NCBI RefSeq assembly: GCF_009389715.1
Contig: NC_052397.1
Span: 15,262,129 to 15,326,128 of the forward strand
Direction of reading: 5' to 3'
Source of the DNA: Phoenix dactylifera
Lineage: Eukaryota > Streptophyta > Magnoliopsida > Arecales > Arecaceae
DNA length: 64,000 nucleotides
Shown: positions 22,936 to 33,980 of the stretch, in pieces
How the letters are laid out: every line of letters begins with the position of its first letter
Position numbering within the stretch: position 1 is the first letter of the stretch
Made by a program: the position numbers and the translations under genes
Notes under the pieces: generated by a model
Told to the model about the DNA's origin: nothing
Seen by the model: the letters and a program-made list of their open reading frames with translations, nothing else
Database searches by the model: none

Positions 22936-23458
22936 AGTAAGATCTTTTCTTGCATACATCTCATATATAAAGTTTCACTGGTATAAAAGACTAAATTTTC
23001 AAGCGATATTGAATGCATATATGTATGCCAGAGAAATGTGCCGACAAACAAGATAAAGCATGCATGCGTGCACCCTTAAAAGCTATAAAGGCTCTGCTGC
23101 CTGATCAGATGGAACCCACATAATGATAAATTGGTATAGTTCACAAATTTTCCTCTTTTTTTTTCTTTTGGATACGATCTAATCTATCCATCTAAATGTG
23201 GCATAACTTCATCAAAATTCCAGTAAAAGGCAACTTTGTATATGATACACTTCATCCATGATATGTAGGCTTTCCTGAGTACTCTCGCACATTTCTACTC
23301 TCTTTCTCTTTCTCCTCTGCAGTCAAATCCTTGTACCATGCCCTCAGTTGTTTCCTGCCTTCACGCAAGATATTCTCAGGGATATATAGTTTTGGTGCCA
23401 AGATGAATAGTTTTAGGTGCAAGAGAAGGCTTTGTAGATACTGTCAGAGGCATATTAA

Positions 23459-26400
23459 CCTACCAGTTTGATAAAATTAAGTAAAAAGAAAAGCAGCAAT
23501 ATAGATAATAGCCAGTGGAGGAAAACTTTCAGTCTGACACTCTAAAAGGCATGTTTTCTCAAAAATCAAGAATACAAGAAAAACTGAACTTTTAGGAGCA
23601 TCAAATTTTAATTCAATATTTTGAAGTCTTGCAAGATTATGATTGATTAAAGAGCCATACATGATAATTATGTTAAATAAAATTTTCAACATTGTATAAA
23701 AGACACACAGAAGACGGCACCAGTTGTAAAGTTCTAATCATCTATTATTTCTGCACATTACATAATAGACTTCATGGCAAAGATGATAACTTACAATTGA
23801 TGCATGAGACTTCTTAGGTTCATCCTCCTCAGAGACAGATGCAGAGTTCTCAGAAACTGGTTGTGCATCACTTGTACTTCCATTGACTGGTGGATCCACA
23901 ATAACCTCATTTTCAACTCCAAACCAGCATTCTCTGATGGATCTGAAACTTCCTTGTCGCTGTCGGCATCCCCCTCTGACAGTGTAGTTGCAAGGTCTGA
24001 TAGATGATGCTCCCTAAAAAAAAAAAAGCTGGCTCTGAAATTGTGTAAAATAATCACAATAGTTAAAGAAAAGGATTTTGAGTCAAAATAAAATTATATA
24101 TGTTTACACTTGTTATAGATTATACCGACGTGAAGCCCTAGTCCTATAATTTAGAATTCAAGCATATTCTATATGCATAACTGTTGAGTTGTAGAAGATA
24201 ATTTTCAGCAGATGGTTACAGATGAGCAAACAGTGGTAGAACAGAAAGTGATTCTATAACTACGAAGTGCAATATTAAATGTGCTGCATGAGAGGACAAC
24301 TGAGAGGACCAAATCGAAGAAATAATACAGAACTTATGCGCCTCAAATATAAGAAAATTGTGAAGATAAATTCATCTAAGCCACTCAGTAGATATCTCAT
24401 GGTCAAGCAACACTAAAGCATATGTTTATCTAGGATTACCAAAGCACAAAAAGAAAAAGCAAGGGAACTTTCAAACTTTGTTAAATGATTCCAGAAAAGC
24501 TGAAGACATTTTTAGAACCTTAAAACAATAAATGACCTAGAAGAGTATATTTTCTATTGTATCAAAACATATTTGCATTTTTGTTACTGAAATCATCACG
24601 CCATCAGAATCCGAGCGGCAAAGAATGCTGGAATCATGATGAAACCTACAAGCCAGTTTTAGTTCTTGCTGAGGAAAATGGTAATACTGGTAAACAAAAT
24701 CGCTGACCTCTACATGCAATCAACATGTTAGATACATGGCAGAATATATAAGAACTATGAAAAAGGAAGTTAAGGACAAATTTTTGCCACTATGAACTTG
24801 GCAGAGGAGCAGGAGTTGCTGTTGGCGGCACCATATCTGCAATGAGCTTAGCATCAGGCTAGTTCCATGGGAGAATGAATCGTTTCAGAGAAGATGGAAA
24901 TAGGGCTCCAAAGAAGTACTAGAAATTCTAGCTAGTTATGAGAAGCTAACAACACATTATGATGAACAGGCAAATCTACGCTGATCACATGCAGACGCAA
25001 ACGTATAAACAAACAACACCTTTGTTTGTCAGTATGCCCAAACAGAGAGACATTTACATAGAGATAATTGTATGCAGTTTCGCACATATGTATACTTATG
25101 CATGCATGCATTAACGTGTGTGCACATGTGTATATATGTCCATATATTTCTATGCTTAAAAGTATATGTGTGCATATGCATAAATTCACATTCAAAGAAA
25201 AAGAAGATACAAATAAATTCAGCAGTGAAATGCACATCAGGCATGCCAAATTCACCTTAGTTTCAAAGGATGCTGAACAAAACGAAGATAAATCTGGAGA
25301 TCTACAAAAATATGCAGGTCGAGACAAAATACAACCTAAATTTGAGAAAAAGAAAACCTCTGTAACAAAGGAAGGTCCTGATGAAAGCAATGCAGTATTT
25401 GGTCAAAAACATAATGGAAGAAGATCAAGAGAAAAAGGGTTTTTCCAAGCTCTAGCAATCAAAAAACAAGAAACCAAGTCTAAAAGGCGTAAGTCAATTA
25501 TTAAATTAAGCTGTACCTCTATTGCAGGATGGAATATTTTATAAACACTCGGAGAGACATGCTCCAAAAGCTTCAAGCGGAAAGATGATTTGGAGACAGC
25601 TATTTGATTCACCCAGCAGGAAGCCTAGAAGCTATTCAACAGCCCCATATGCATGAACCAATAAATTCCACTAAACATAGAACATATTCAAGATTTAACC
25701 ACTCCACCACCCTTCGCAATAAGAGAAAAGAGAGATGAGACCAATTATTCTTAACCAACATACCGAATTCAGAACCCATAACATGCTGAAAATAGATGCA
25801 GATCTTTGGAAGGTAATAGAAATTCAGAGTCAGCACAACTAGTAGAAAAAAAAATACCACCCTACCTCAGATGACATGCATCAAAAGAAATCCAGAGTTC
25901 CAAACAAAATGTTAACATAATTTTAAGGATCATGTAACAACCCTGTAATATTTTTCTTTATTAGTATGATTCTATATCAACCAATATTTTTTTTTTGTTA
26001 ATATGATCTTATTCGAGTAATTTTAGAAAGCACATAATCTTTATCACCCATAGTATTTTCTTTTGTTAGTGCAAACTTATATCAGCCTATATCATTTTTT
26101 TTTATATGAAGTCTATATAGAAATATATATATATATAGCTCATGAGATGTGCCAAATATAAAAGAATACAAAAAAAAATATTTTTTTTCTGTTTTTCTCT
26201 CGTTTTTCTCTTCTTCTGCAATATTTTAACACAAAATGTGCAGCACAAATAAGCATAATGCAGCAAATCCAATCTTGCAAAACCAAAGCTACAGTATCTG
26301 ATTTGGTTCCTCCATATAGCCAAGCCTGTACAAGCTCACAGCTAGAAATAAGAGAATTCAAGTATGCAGGTACTATAAAATTACAAAACTCTAAGTAACT

Positions 26401-26478
26401 AATTAAAATGATAACAACCAATCGAACCTGCAATTAAAACCAAACCATGAATCGCGTTCTTCATCAGTCATCACCCAA
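23459..26478 (-). pseudogene. partial, decayed duplicate of the G3BP-like gene
   Basis: Runs parallel to 14213-16890 of the intact gene, introns included. The start exon (ATG at 24832-24834) keeps PTATPAPLPS but then has an in-frame TAG, and its donor region reads GCAAAA instead of GTACAG. The first NTF2 exon (about 24567-24712) retains YQYYHF and FHHDSSILC, but its donor GTATG has become ATATG. The second NTF2 exon, present in the parent at 14788-15094, is absent. The acidic exon (about 23795-24010) has a 1-nt deletion that shifts the frame. No RRM or RGG exons follow. The right part matches the leader intron and stops where the GC-rich fragment begins. It is in the same orientation as its parent, about 8 kb upstream. 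Confidence 0.85.
25068..25544 (+). other. 158-codon open frame inside the G3BP pseudogene region
   Basis: Runs opposite to the pseudogene. The first third is Cys/His/Ile-rich from a TG/TA-rich stretch; the rest is Lys/Glu-rich and polar, with no domain. It may be a chance frame or part of an insertion into the old leader intron. No splice or promoter context supports a gene. Confidence 0.15.
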
Positions 26479-26775
26479 GGATCCTGTCCTCCTCGGCGAG
26501 ACGCATACTTCCCCGGCGTATCCCTCCCTCCCACCGCCCTCTACTCCTACGCCACCCTCCGCAACCGCCTCCTCGCCCTCGTCGCCACCTTCGTCGTCCG
26601 CGACGCTCCTAAGCGTGCTGACCTCCTCACCGTCGTCCGCACACCTCCCGCCGCCTCCGTCGCGTATCCCTCTGGTTCGGCCCACCGTCACCCTGCTTCG
26701 GCTCACCATCAGCCGGCTCTCCGTCTTCGCGGTCATCTTTATTTTAGAAGAGTCATGTTCCGTTGTTTCCAACAG
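26479..26775 (+). pseudogene. GC3-rich coding fragment of unknown gene
   Basis: An abrupt island of very high GC in AT-rich DNA. In the frame that includes 26500-26502 nearly every codon ends in C over some 45 codons (reading DAYFPGVSLPP, LYSYATLRNRLLALV, FVVRDAPKRADLL). This is the codon signature of GC-rich monocot genes and marks the true frame. The other two frames are also open but have no codon bias. No start, stop or splice site frames it. The left edge meets the G3BP pseudogene exactly and the right edge passes into AT-rich DNA. I do not recognise the protein. It is probably a captured or translocated exon fragment. Confidence 0.5.
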
Positions 26776-26902
26776 GTGATTTTTTTTTTAAAAAAAAGCA
26801 AAAATTCCAAATAATTATGATTAATGCAGTCACAGCCATCCATCGGAACAATCTTTCCTCTTAAATAAACCATGCACGTTGCTTAACACTAATTGAAATA
26901 TT

Positions 26903-26972
26903 AGGTGAAGCGAATCGACCTAATAATTTCACCCTAAGGTGAAGCGAATCGACCTCACCACCCTAATGATTT
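26903..26972. repeat. short tandem duplication
   Basis: Two copies of 'aggtgaagcgaatcgacct', each followed by an 'aat.atttcaccct' tail. Confidence 0.7.
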
Positions 26973-27268
26973 CACCCTTTGATTTTGATCATGGATTTGG
27001 ATGATATAGGATGGTTTGCAGGATTGGCATGGAAACATGTGATGATAGTCTATGCTGCATGAAGGATTGTTGCATGTGTCAAGGGTGCGTGATATCTGGA
27101 ACACTACCACCCTCTTACTTGTTAGGGAGATAATAACATGAGTTTCTGTTCAGAGAACCCATCAGCACCCCACAAGCATCACCACCTTCTTACTTGTTAG
27201 GCAAATGGTTGCCTTCATTTGGAGCAATGGGCTCTTCAGGAACCAGCCCAGCAGAAAGAAAAAACATC

Positions 27269-27318
27269 TTGCTTCATCCCATGCAATGCCACACCCCCTG
27301 GTCCCTGGTCATGCATGC

Positions 27319-27373
<55 letters not shown>

Positions 27374-27446
27374 AACAACAACAACAACAACATCTTTGCT
27401 TCATCCCATGCAATACCACACCCCTGGTCCCCGGTCATGCATGCAC

Positions 27447-27495
<49 letters not shown>
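27269..27495. repeat. duplicated segment with compound (CT)n(CA)n microsatellites
   Basis: Two copies of a segment with 'gcttcatcccatgcaat' and 'ggtcatgcatgcacc', each followed by (CT)n(CA)n. The first copy ends in (CAA)n. The spacing is about 120 bp. The several overlapping open frames here are low-complexity artefacts. Confidence 0.85.
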
Positions 27496-27497
<2 letters not shown>

Positions 27498-27619
27498 ATT
27501 GAGAGTCCCACAAATGGGATGAACAGTGCAACACAGAGAGGAGAAATAAATTGTAGGGGCGGTAAACGAAGGTATTCAATGCACTTCATGCACATAGCTA
27601 GAAGGGAAAGCTGCAAGTA

Positions 27620-27900
27620 ATCTGCAAAAGGAATAACGCCATCTTTATGTACCTTTCCCCTACGAGATGTTCTTGTCACTTATTCCCTTAGGCCTTCCTA
27701 CCCCTTGTGTATAATAGGAATTACACACAATTTTTTCTGGTCAACCAAACATAAGCACTCTAAAAATCTGTCACTTCTCCATGTTAAACCAAACATGCCA
27801 AAAGTACATACTCAGACATTCTCTTTCTAGAAATCTTCTTCTTAAGAATTATATTTCTAGAGGGAAAAATGCTTCCCACGAACCAAACGAGCCCAAAAGA
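27620..27900. mobile_element. MITE-like remnant
   Basis: Contains several inverted 'accaaac' phrases and ends with 'cgaaccaaacgagccc', resembling the termini of common plant MITEs (GGGCTCGTTTGG read from the other side). No clear matching left terminus or target duplication was found. Confidence 0.3.
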
Positions 27901-30290
27901 GGTGCAAGGTCTCAGTGGAAATTATGTTAGCGAGTGTTGACCAACCACCTACTGTGCCCAAGGCCAAGACCATGGGTCTTGATTCAGACTGATGGACAAC
28001 AATTACGTGGCTTCAGTCCAAGCCTTTCTATACTGTCGAACATTATTGCCATTCAAGAATCCTTGGTTAAATTAATTCTGACGGGGAGGCATATATGAGC
28101 TCCCAACCATACCCTCTTATGATGAAAACACCAAAAGATACTTTTGGTTTTTTTTTCAACTCTTGCTACAACGAGAGTCTAATTCAGGAAGATTTTTGTA
28201 GTCTGAGCTTATCAAATTCGATCACAGCGGTATACTACCCAGAAGTGAAATGAAATAAAAATTAAATAAAAGCGCACAGGTAAAATTAGGCTTAAAACCT
28301 GGGTCAAGATTCAGGCACAAAGAACAGGTAGATAGAATAACTAGCTATTTCTCTTTTTGAGATACGAGGGTTGAGAGGAGTTAGAGAAATGAAGATCTGA
28401 AATTGAATATGGTTCTGCAGACTGGAGACTGGAAGAGTTATAAATAAGCCAAAAGGCAAAGATACAAACGATGCCACTTACAATGGAGGTAATTGTTAAC
28501 CTCTTCCTTTCAAAAATCAAGAAAACGAGTGCAAACCTCTACAAAACTTGGTTGTAGGAAATTCTTACATGCAGGTTACGTAACACATTTTTATTGGCTG
28601 TGGAATTCAGGTGCATCTAACATGCTGGATTTCGGTGGGTGCCTTTAATAGAAAAAGAATTTAATTTATACTTTTATTCGTCTATCGCAATACACAAGTT
28701 GTAGGAATTTCTCTACGACTAGGGTTTTAGAGGATCCACTGCCAAGCAACTCAAAGAAATCGAGTGTATAGGAGTATATACTGTTACATGGGAGTTGCTA
28801 TTTGAGCATTGTCCATTGTTATTTTGGCTGGCATCTCTTTAAAGGCTCACTAAGGACACAAACTGTAAGCTTTCTTCAGATTAAATACACCAGGATTGAC
28901 CAACTCAGCCTGCTAGCTGATGGCTGACGAATGAACTGCTTTTGGGACCATCTCTTTTCTCCCAAGGCCTGTTCACTTTGGCATTTCCACATCTCTCTCT
29001 CTCTCTCTGCAAAAGCATCAGAGCTTTGCTTTCCATGTGAAACCCTAAAAATCCTCCTATGTGCATCCAATTCACAGATATAGAAAAGGGTACCCTTGAA
29101 AAATTGGCATATGACAACTGTCAAATTATGAAAGTAACATATCCCTGAGGACTTCAGAAGATGCCCATTTCTTCTCTGGCAACCAGGACTAAAAAAAATG
29201 GTGCCTGTTTCTGGGGTTTGGTAGCCGCAAGGGAGCCTGCAGAAGGGGAGAGATGGAATCCTCTTAGTGCAGCTTTAAAATATTGTACAAGAAGTATAAT
29301 GCTGATGTATGGAGCCTGTGATCTCATAAATATTTAGATTTGCGAAGCTGAACATTCTATTGGGGTTTGGGTTTGCGGGAATATCGCATTTTTCTCTGCT
29401 TCTTCAAACAAGAAAAATAAGACTAACAACTATACCAGAGATCATGTAGTTTTGCAACTAAGATTTCACTTGGAATCCTTCCCGTTTTCCTTCAATTCTT
29501 TGTCAATAAGTTTCTTTAACAATTTAAGGGACCCTGCTAGTGTTTGTTTTCTCTCCATTATCAGAAAAGAGTATATAGAGTATGGTTTTGTTTTAAGAGG
29601 GTGATGGGATACCTGCAAGAATATCTTATTTTATAATCTGCTTCCCCTCTTGCAGGGCTTATGGGTTTGGAGGTCATGCTCGTTCTGGTGTAGCAAGATC
29701 CAAAAGAGAACTCGGATCGAGGAAGAGATTTTTCTCTTTGGCCTTTCTCCATATCAAGTAAAATACAGTCCTAGTAAAATCATATTATATTGGCCTGTCA
29801 CTTCATGAGAAACCTAAAGGAACTAATAGCTACACTCTTTTGTTACCATATTATGGGATACAGATAGATGTGAAGAGTTTTGGCATCTATAGAATGCCTT
29901 ATTCTATGGATTAAAGCATGGAATAACCTCTCTCTCTCTCTCTCTCTGAAATACTACACAAATGGGGAACAGCTTTAACAAGCCAGTGGAAGGAGATGGC
30001 CTGCCAATATTAACTTGAGAAGAGTTGAAATAACGCGCATGAAAACACCCTCCAGAGCAGAAGGATCGTGGCAGATTGAGATGAAGCACTTCAGCTTGCT
30101 GTTGTAGTAGATGAATCCTCTACCCTTTTCTTGAAGAAGTAATTATCTCATATTTCTTTCAAGTGCGAAATATTTTGCAGAATCAGAGTTTTGGCATGCT
30201 TTTCGTTCTCCTTGTGTAATGATACTATGTACCATAGCAAGGTAAGTAAAGCCTATTTGCGACCTGTTTCATTGCTAAGGAGAACTGAAG
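27901..30290. other. intergenic DNA upstream of the TCP gene, no gene seen
   Basis: AT-rich with (CT)n patches near 28990 and 29930. It could include remote promoter or leader sequence of the TCP gene, but nothing in the sequence shows this. Confidence 0.4.
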
Positions 30291-30569
30291 GTGGGAGGAC
30301 GTTTTAAGCATCTCAATGTTGAAGATGCTTTACACATTGGCATGATGTTGAGTGCGACCCATTACGGTGCATCTGGGAGCCATAATCATGAAGATCTAGG
30401 CGCCACTGCAAATATGCCTCTTTCTGTTTGCGACCTTCCGATATCCGCATTAGATTCAGTTTGCTCACTACAAAGTTGCCTGCCAAAGAAGTATTGCAAT
30501 TTGTGTGGTCCTCCTAGCATCGGTGGATGCCTTAATGAGGTTGTGTTGGTCCCTGAGCTAATATTGTAG
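30291..30569 (+). other. unassigned 92-codon open frame
   Basis: ATG to TAG, with balanced composition and several Cys residues (CxxxC..CNLCG). It lies about 2.2 kb upstream of the TCP start on the same strand. No domain is recognised. It could be an upstream open frame in a long leader or chance. Confidence 0.2.
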
Positions 30570-31721
30570 GCTTGTAGCTTCTTAGGGTTTCAGGTATACA
30601 TTTGAGGAAGGTCCTTTAGTCTTAAATGAAGCTGTAGCATGTGATATCTATAGATCAATCCTCATCTTGTTGTACACTTGCATTTAATTGATATTGCTCA
30701 TCAAATTCTTGATCTAATATTGAACATTTGACTTGACTTCGTATACAGTTTATCCTCTTGAAAATTACCATGCATCAGAATATTGATAAGATATAGTGCT
30801 GATATTGCTAACAGTTAGAAAATCAGGCTATACCTTCTCAATGCGACCACATCTTTGCTTGCTTACCTTCCATATTACTGGTGAGTGACATGATATATTT
30901 CTTAAAATGGATCTGCCATACACTGTGTTTGACATTTATCTTATATCTTATGGATATTATACATCATTATGGCTAAATAGAGCGCAATAACATTTATTTG
31001 CATGTTTAGCTCCAAGTTCTTGACAAGGCAAAGGTGATTTGATGGTAAAAATTAATTACAATGGTCCCAAGAGTTGAATATAGCAAATTTTTCTAGGATT
31101 TTATGCTCGTGATTCTCAACTAACCGCCGCAGCATATCCCTTCCATGATCTTCAATGCTCTAAGAGGTACGAAGATTCTCAAATACATGATACATTTATT
31201 AGTATGTTTACGATAATACAGAACATATTTGAACAAAAAAATATCTAGGTTAAGGTAAGACCAACTTACCCTTGTCAATAAGGCAGTGATTGAGAGATGT
31301 ATGTGATCAGAAAAAGATAAAAACCATGACTTTTCTGTCAATTTCATAGGCATGAATATGAGCCACAAGTTTGCAAATGCACGGCACTTTTTCTTTTTAT
31401 AGGCCTTTTGCGTATCTATCCTCTTCCCTACCCCAAAATGCGCAGCTTGCTCGATCGAACTGGTTATGAATTCAATACCATATCATTTCAAATTTGATCC
31501 CTACAGGCAACTGGACCAGCTTAAATTTGAGCAAAGTTGGAGGTGCACAGCCCCGCTCTGAAGCTTCTTTTGCGCTGAACCCCCGAGGAATATATCTTTT
31601 TGAAGATTTTTGCACTTACAGGTAGGCTAATCACAAATTTCTTCATCGCTATAGTGAAACAAAGGAGAGTTAGCTTTCCCCCAATTGTCCCTCAGAAAAT
31701 ATAGGGTTTTCTTTTAATAGG

Positions 31722-32145
31722 TATGATCAAGAAACATACATGCCATTGGCTGCTTGCACTTTACTGATAAAGTTATACTCATCTCATGAAATAGAACTCA
31801 TTTCATGGATGCTAGATTTAAATATGCAGAAATTCTGAATATCAGATTACTTCAAGCTTTTTTTCCCTAAGTACATAGATCCGTTATATATGATATAAAT
31901 TAAGGATTATTGGATGTAAGTCGAGAAGTGCATAGATCTCAAGAAATATATATGCCATTGGCTGCTTGCATTTTACTGATAAAGTTATCCTCATCTCATG
32001 AAATAGAACTTATTTCATGGATGATAGATTTAAATATGCAGGAATTCTGAATATCAGATTACTTCAAGCTTTTTTCCCTTAGTACATAGATCTCATATAT
32101 ATGATATAAATTAAGGATTATTGGATGTAAGTCGAGAAGTGCAGA
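31722..32145. repeat. tandem duplication of about 211 bp upstream of the TCP gene
   Basis: Two near-identical units share 'gccattggctgcttgca' (31743 and 31954) and 'ttaaggattattggatgtaa' near their ends. Differences are a few substitutions and single-base indels. Confidence 0.9.
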
Positions 32146-32308
32146 TTCTGCTGCTGTTACTTCTTCATTTTCTTTTTAAATTTTTTTATATATCCTCAGA
32201 TTAATTACACACTACAGATCATAGTGTTTCTTGCAAGTTTTTTTCTCAATTTTTCATACTAAAATAAAATTGTTTTAATCAAGAATTTTTGGATTTAGAT
32301 CGGATGAA

Positions 32309-32338
32309 GCTTCTCTCTCTCTCTCTCTCTCTCTCTCG
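32309..32338. repeat. (CT)n microsatellite
   Basis: About thirteen CT units some 430 bp upstream of the TCP start codon. Confidence 0.85.
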
Positions 32339-32771
32339 CCCGCTTGCTCGCTCGCACTGGCTCTCCCTCCCTCTCCTCACCCCCTTTTTTGGGTATTGTA
32401 TGTGCATGTGCTGGTTGTGAGACTCGAATTTGTGTTGCAGACATACAATTTCTTTTTTCCTTGGTACCATTTTAGCTTGTGCATCTACAGACTAGAAATC
32501 ATCAACTGTTAATAGATAGAAAGAAGAGTAGTTTCTTTAAGATAGAGTAATTCACTAACATATAACTCATGCAGATGATAAAGAAATTGTGCATAGATCG
32601 AACAACTTTTAAAAATTCGAGCAAACATCTGCCTATCTTCCATGAAGCAGAAAGACTACATGAAATATATGTGTTGTTGACTGATTCCAGAATGATTGAA
32701 GAGCGTAATTTATGCAGGGAATTCTCAATTTCAAGTTTAACACTTGATTAAGAAGTGATGAAAGTATTAAG

Positions 32772-33737
32772 ATGATAAGAAATTCAAGAGAAGAAGAGCT
32801 TTTAGCTAGAGAAGAAGGAGGTACCGATGTTGACAAGTTCCCAGTAAGTTCAAGACCATGGCCAGCACTAAAAAATCCAAGAATTGTACGAGCCTCACGC
32901 ACATTTGGAGGAAAAGATAGGCATAGCAAAGTCAGTACTATAAGAGGATTGAGGGATAGGCGTGTGAGGCTCTCAGTGCCGACTGCTATTCAAGTGTATG
33001 ACCTTCAGGATAAGCTAGGGGTTAACCAGCCTAGCAAAGTTGTGGATTGGTTGCTTAATGCTGCTCAACATGAGATCGATAAGCTTCCCCCACTCCAGAT
33101 GCCACCAGGAAATTTCATTCAATTCCCTCAGTCCATGGCAATCTCTCACAAACTGGCTCCACCTCAAGCTCCCTCTTTCCATCCCACTGGAGACGGTACT
33201 GATTTTATTCTTGATGGTAGAGCTTTCCAATTAGCCACTTCTTCTAGTGTGGCAAATGGAGATATGCTAGACAGCAATACTGTCGAGAATGCAATGATGG
33301 TGCAAAAATCCACATTTTGGAATTCAGATGTACTCTTGAAGAATAAAGAAAAAGAAGCCGTGAAGGAACCCAGCATGGAGAAAGGCAGCATGATCAAAGG
33401 AAACGATGTAGGAAGTGGATTGCAGAATAATGCCATGTCATACCCCTCCTACCATCACTGGGATCCATCTAATGCACATATATCCCATTTAGGCCATCCG
33501 TCTCGAGCAGAAGGGTTCCATAGTTGTCAGCCTGTATCGATGTTTGCATCATATATGAATGCTTCAACTGACTTCAATGCAAAGCAATACAAGCACCTTC
33601 ATATGGAAAACTCAGCTTCACAGCTTCTCCCATCAAATTCTCTCAGAACTTCATTGCAGTCAGGCAATCCAAGCTTGGAACTTCTCCAACCAAACTTAAC
33701 CTTTAAACATCACCATCCTCAAGACCATCAAGATTGA
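32772..33737 (+). CDS. class II TCP transcription factor (TCP5/13/17 type)
   Basis: Single-exon frame of 321 aa. The TCP domain occupies about residues 43-103. Its basic part begins [12 protein letters not shown] and [11 protein letters not shown], helix I lies in [14 protein letters not shown], and helix II in [17 protein letters not shown]. The 'GGKDRHSKV...VYDLQDKLG' form is that of the CIN subgroup of class II, closest to the TCP5/13/17 members. TCPs bind GGNCCC-type DNA as dimers in the nucleus; the CIN group restrains cell proliferation at leaf margins. There is no R domain. I see no miR319 target site, which fits TCP5/13/17 rather than the TCP4 group. The C-terminus is Ser/Asn/His-rich and poorly conserved. 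The start is the first ATG upstream of the domain. Confidence 0.93.
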   Translation: MIRNSREEELLAREEGGTDVDKFPVSSRPWPALKNPRIVRASRTFGGKDRHSKVSTIRGLRDRRVRLSVPTAIQVYDLQDKLGVNQPSKVVDWLLNAAQHEIDKLPPLQMPPGNFIQFPQSMAISHKLAPPQAPSFHPTGDGTDFILDGRAFQLATSSSVANGDMLDSNTVENAMMVQKSTFWNSDVLLKNKEKEAVKEPSMEKGSMIKGNDVGSGLQNNAMSYPSYHHWDPSNAHISHLGHPSRAEGFHSCQPVSMFASYMNASTDFNAKQYKHLHMENSASQLLPSNSLRTSLQSGNPSLELLQPNLTFKHHHPQDHQD

Positions 33738-33834
33738 GACCAAACTGTATGGCAATTCTGGCGACCGCATACATTAACCACCTTCGTAAAGTTTGCAGAG
33801 GCAGTTGTGAGTTTAATGTGATTTGAAGTCAGGT

Positions 33835-33980
33835 ATATGGTTTCTTGAGTGTTGGAAGTCGCATGAAATTTTATGTTATTTTTTGATATATGGGAGTGAG
33901 AAATTTAATGTGCTATATGGTTTCTTGAGTGTTGGAAGTCGCATGAAATTTTATGTTATTTTTTGATATATGGGAGTGTG
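33835..33980. repeat. 80-bp tandem duplication in the TCP 3' region
   Basis: Two copies of 'tatatggtttcttgagtgttgg...gatatatgggagtg', with tttcttgag at 33841 and 33921. It starts about 100 bases after the stop and so probably lies in the 3' UTR. Confidence 0.9.

Noticed and set aside
26447-26779. 110-codon Pro/Ser-rich frame starting with ATG
   Set aside because: Its codons show no bias. The C-ending codon pattern belongs to another frame, so this is a shadow.
27194-27679. Four open frames with Leu-Ser and His-Thr repeats
   Set aside because: Produced by (CT)n and (CA)n microsatellites.
32772-33737. miR319 target site in the TCP gene
   Set aside because: I looked for the 20-base site typical of the TCP4 group and found none.
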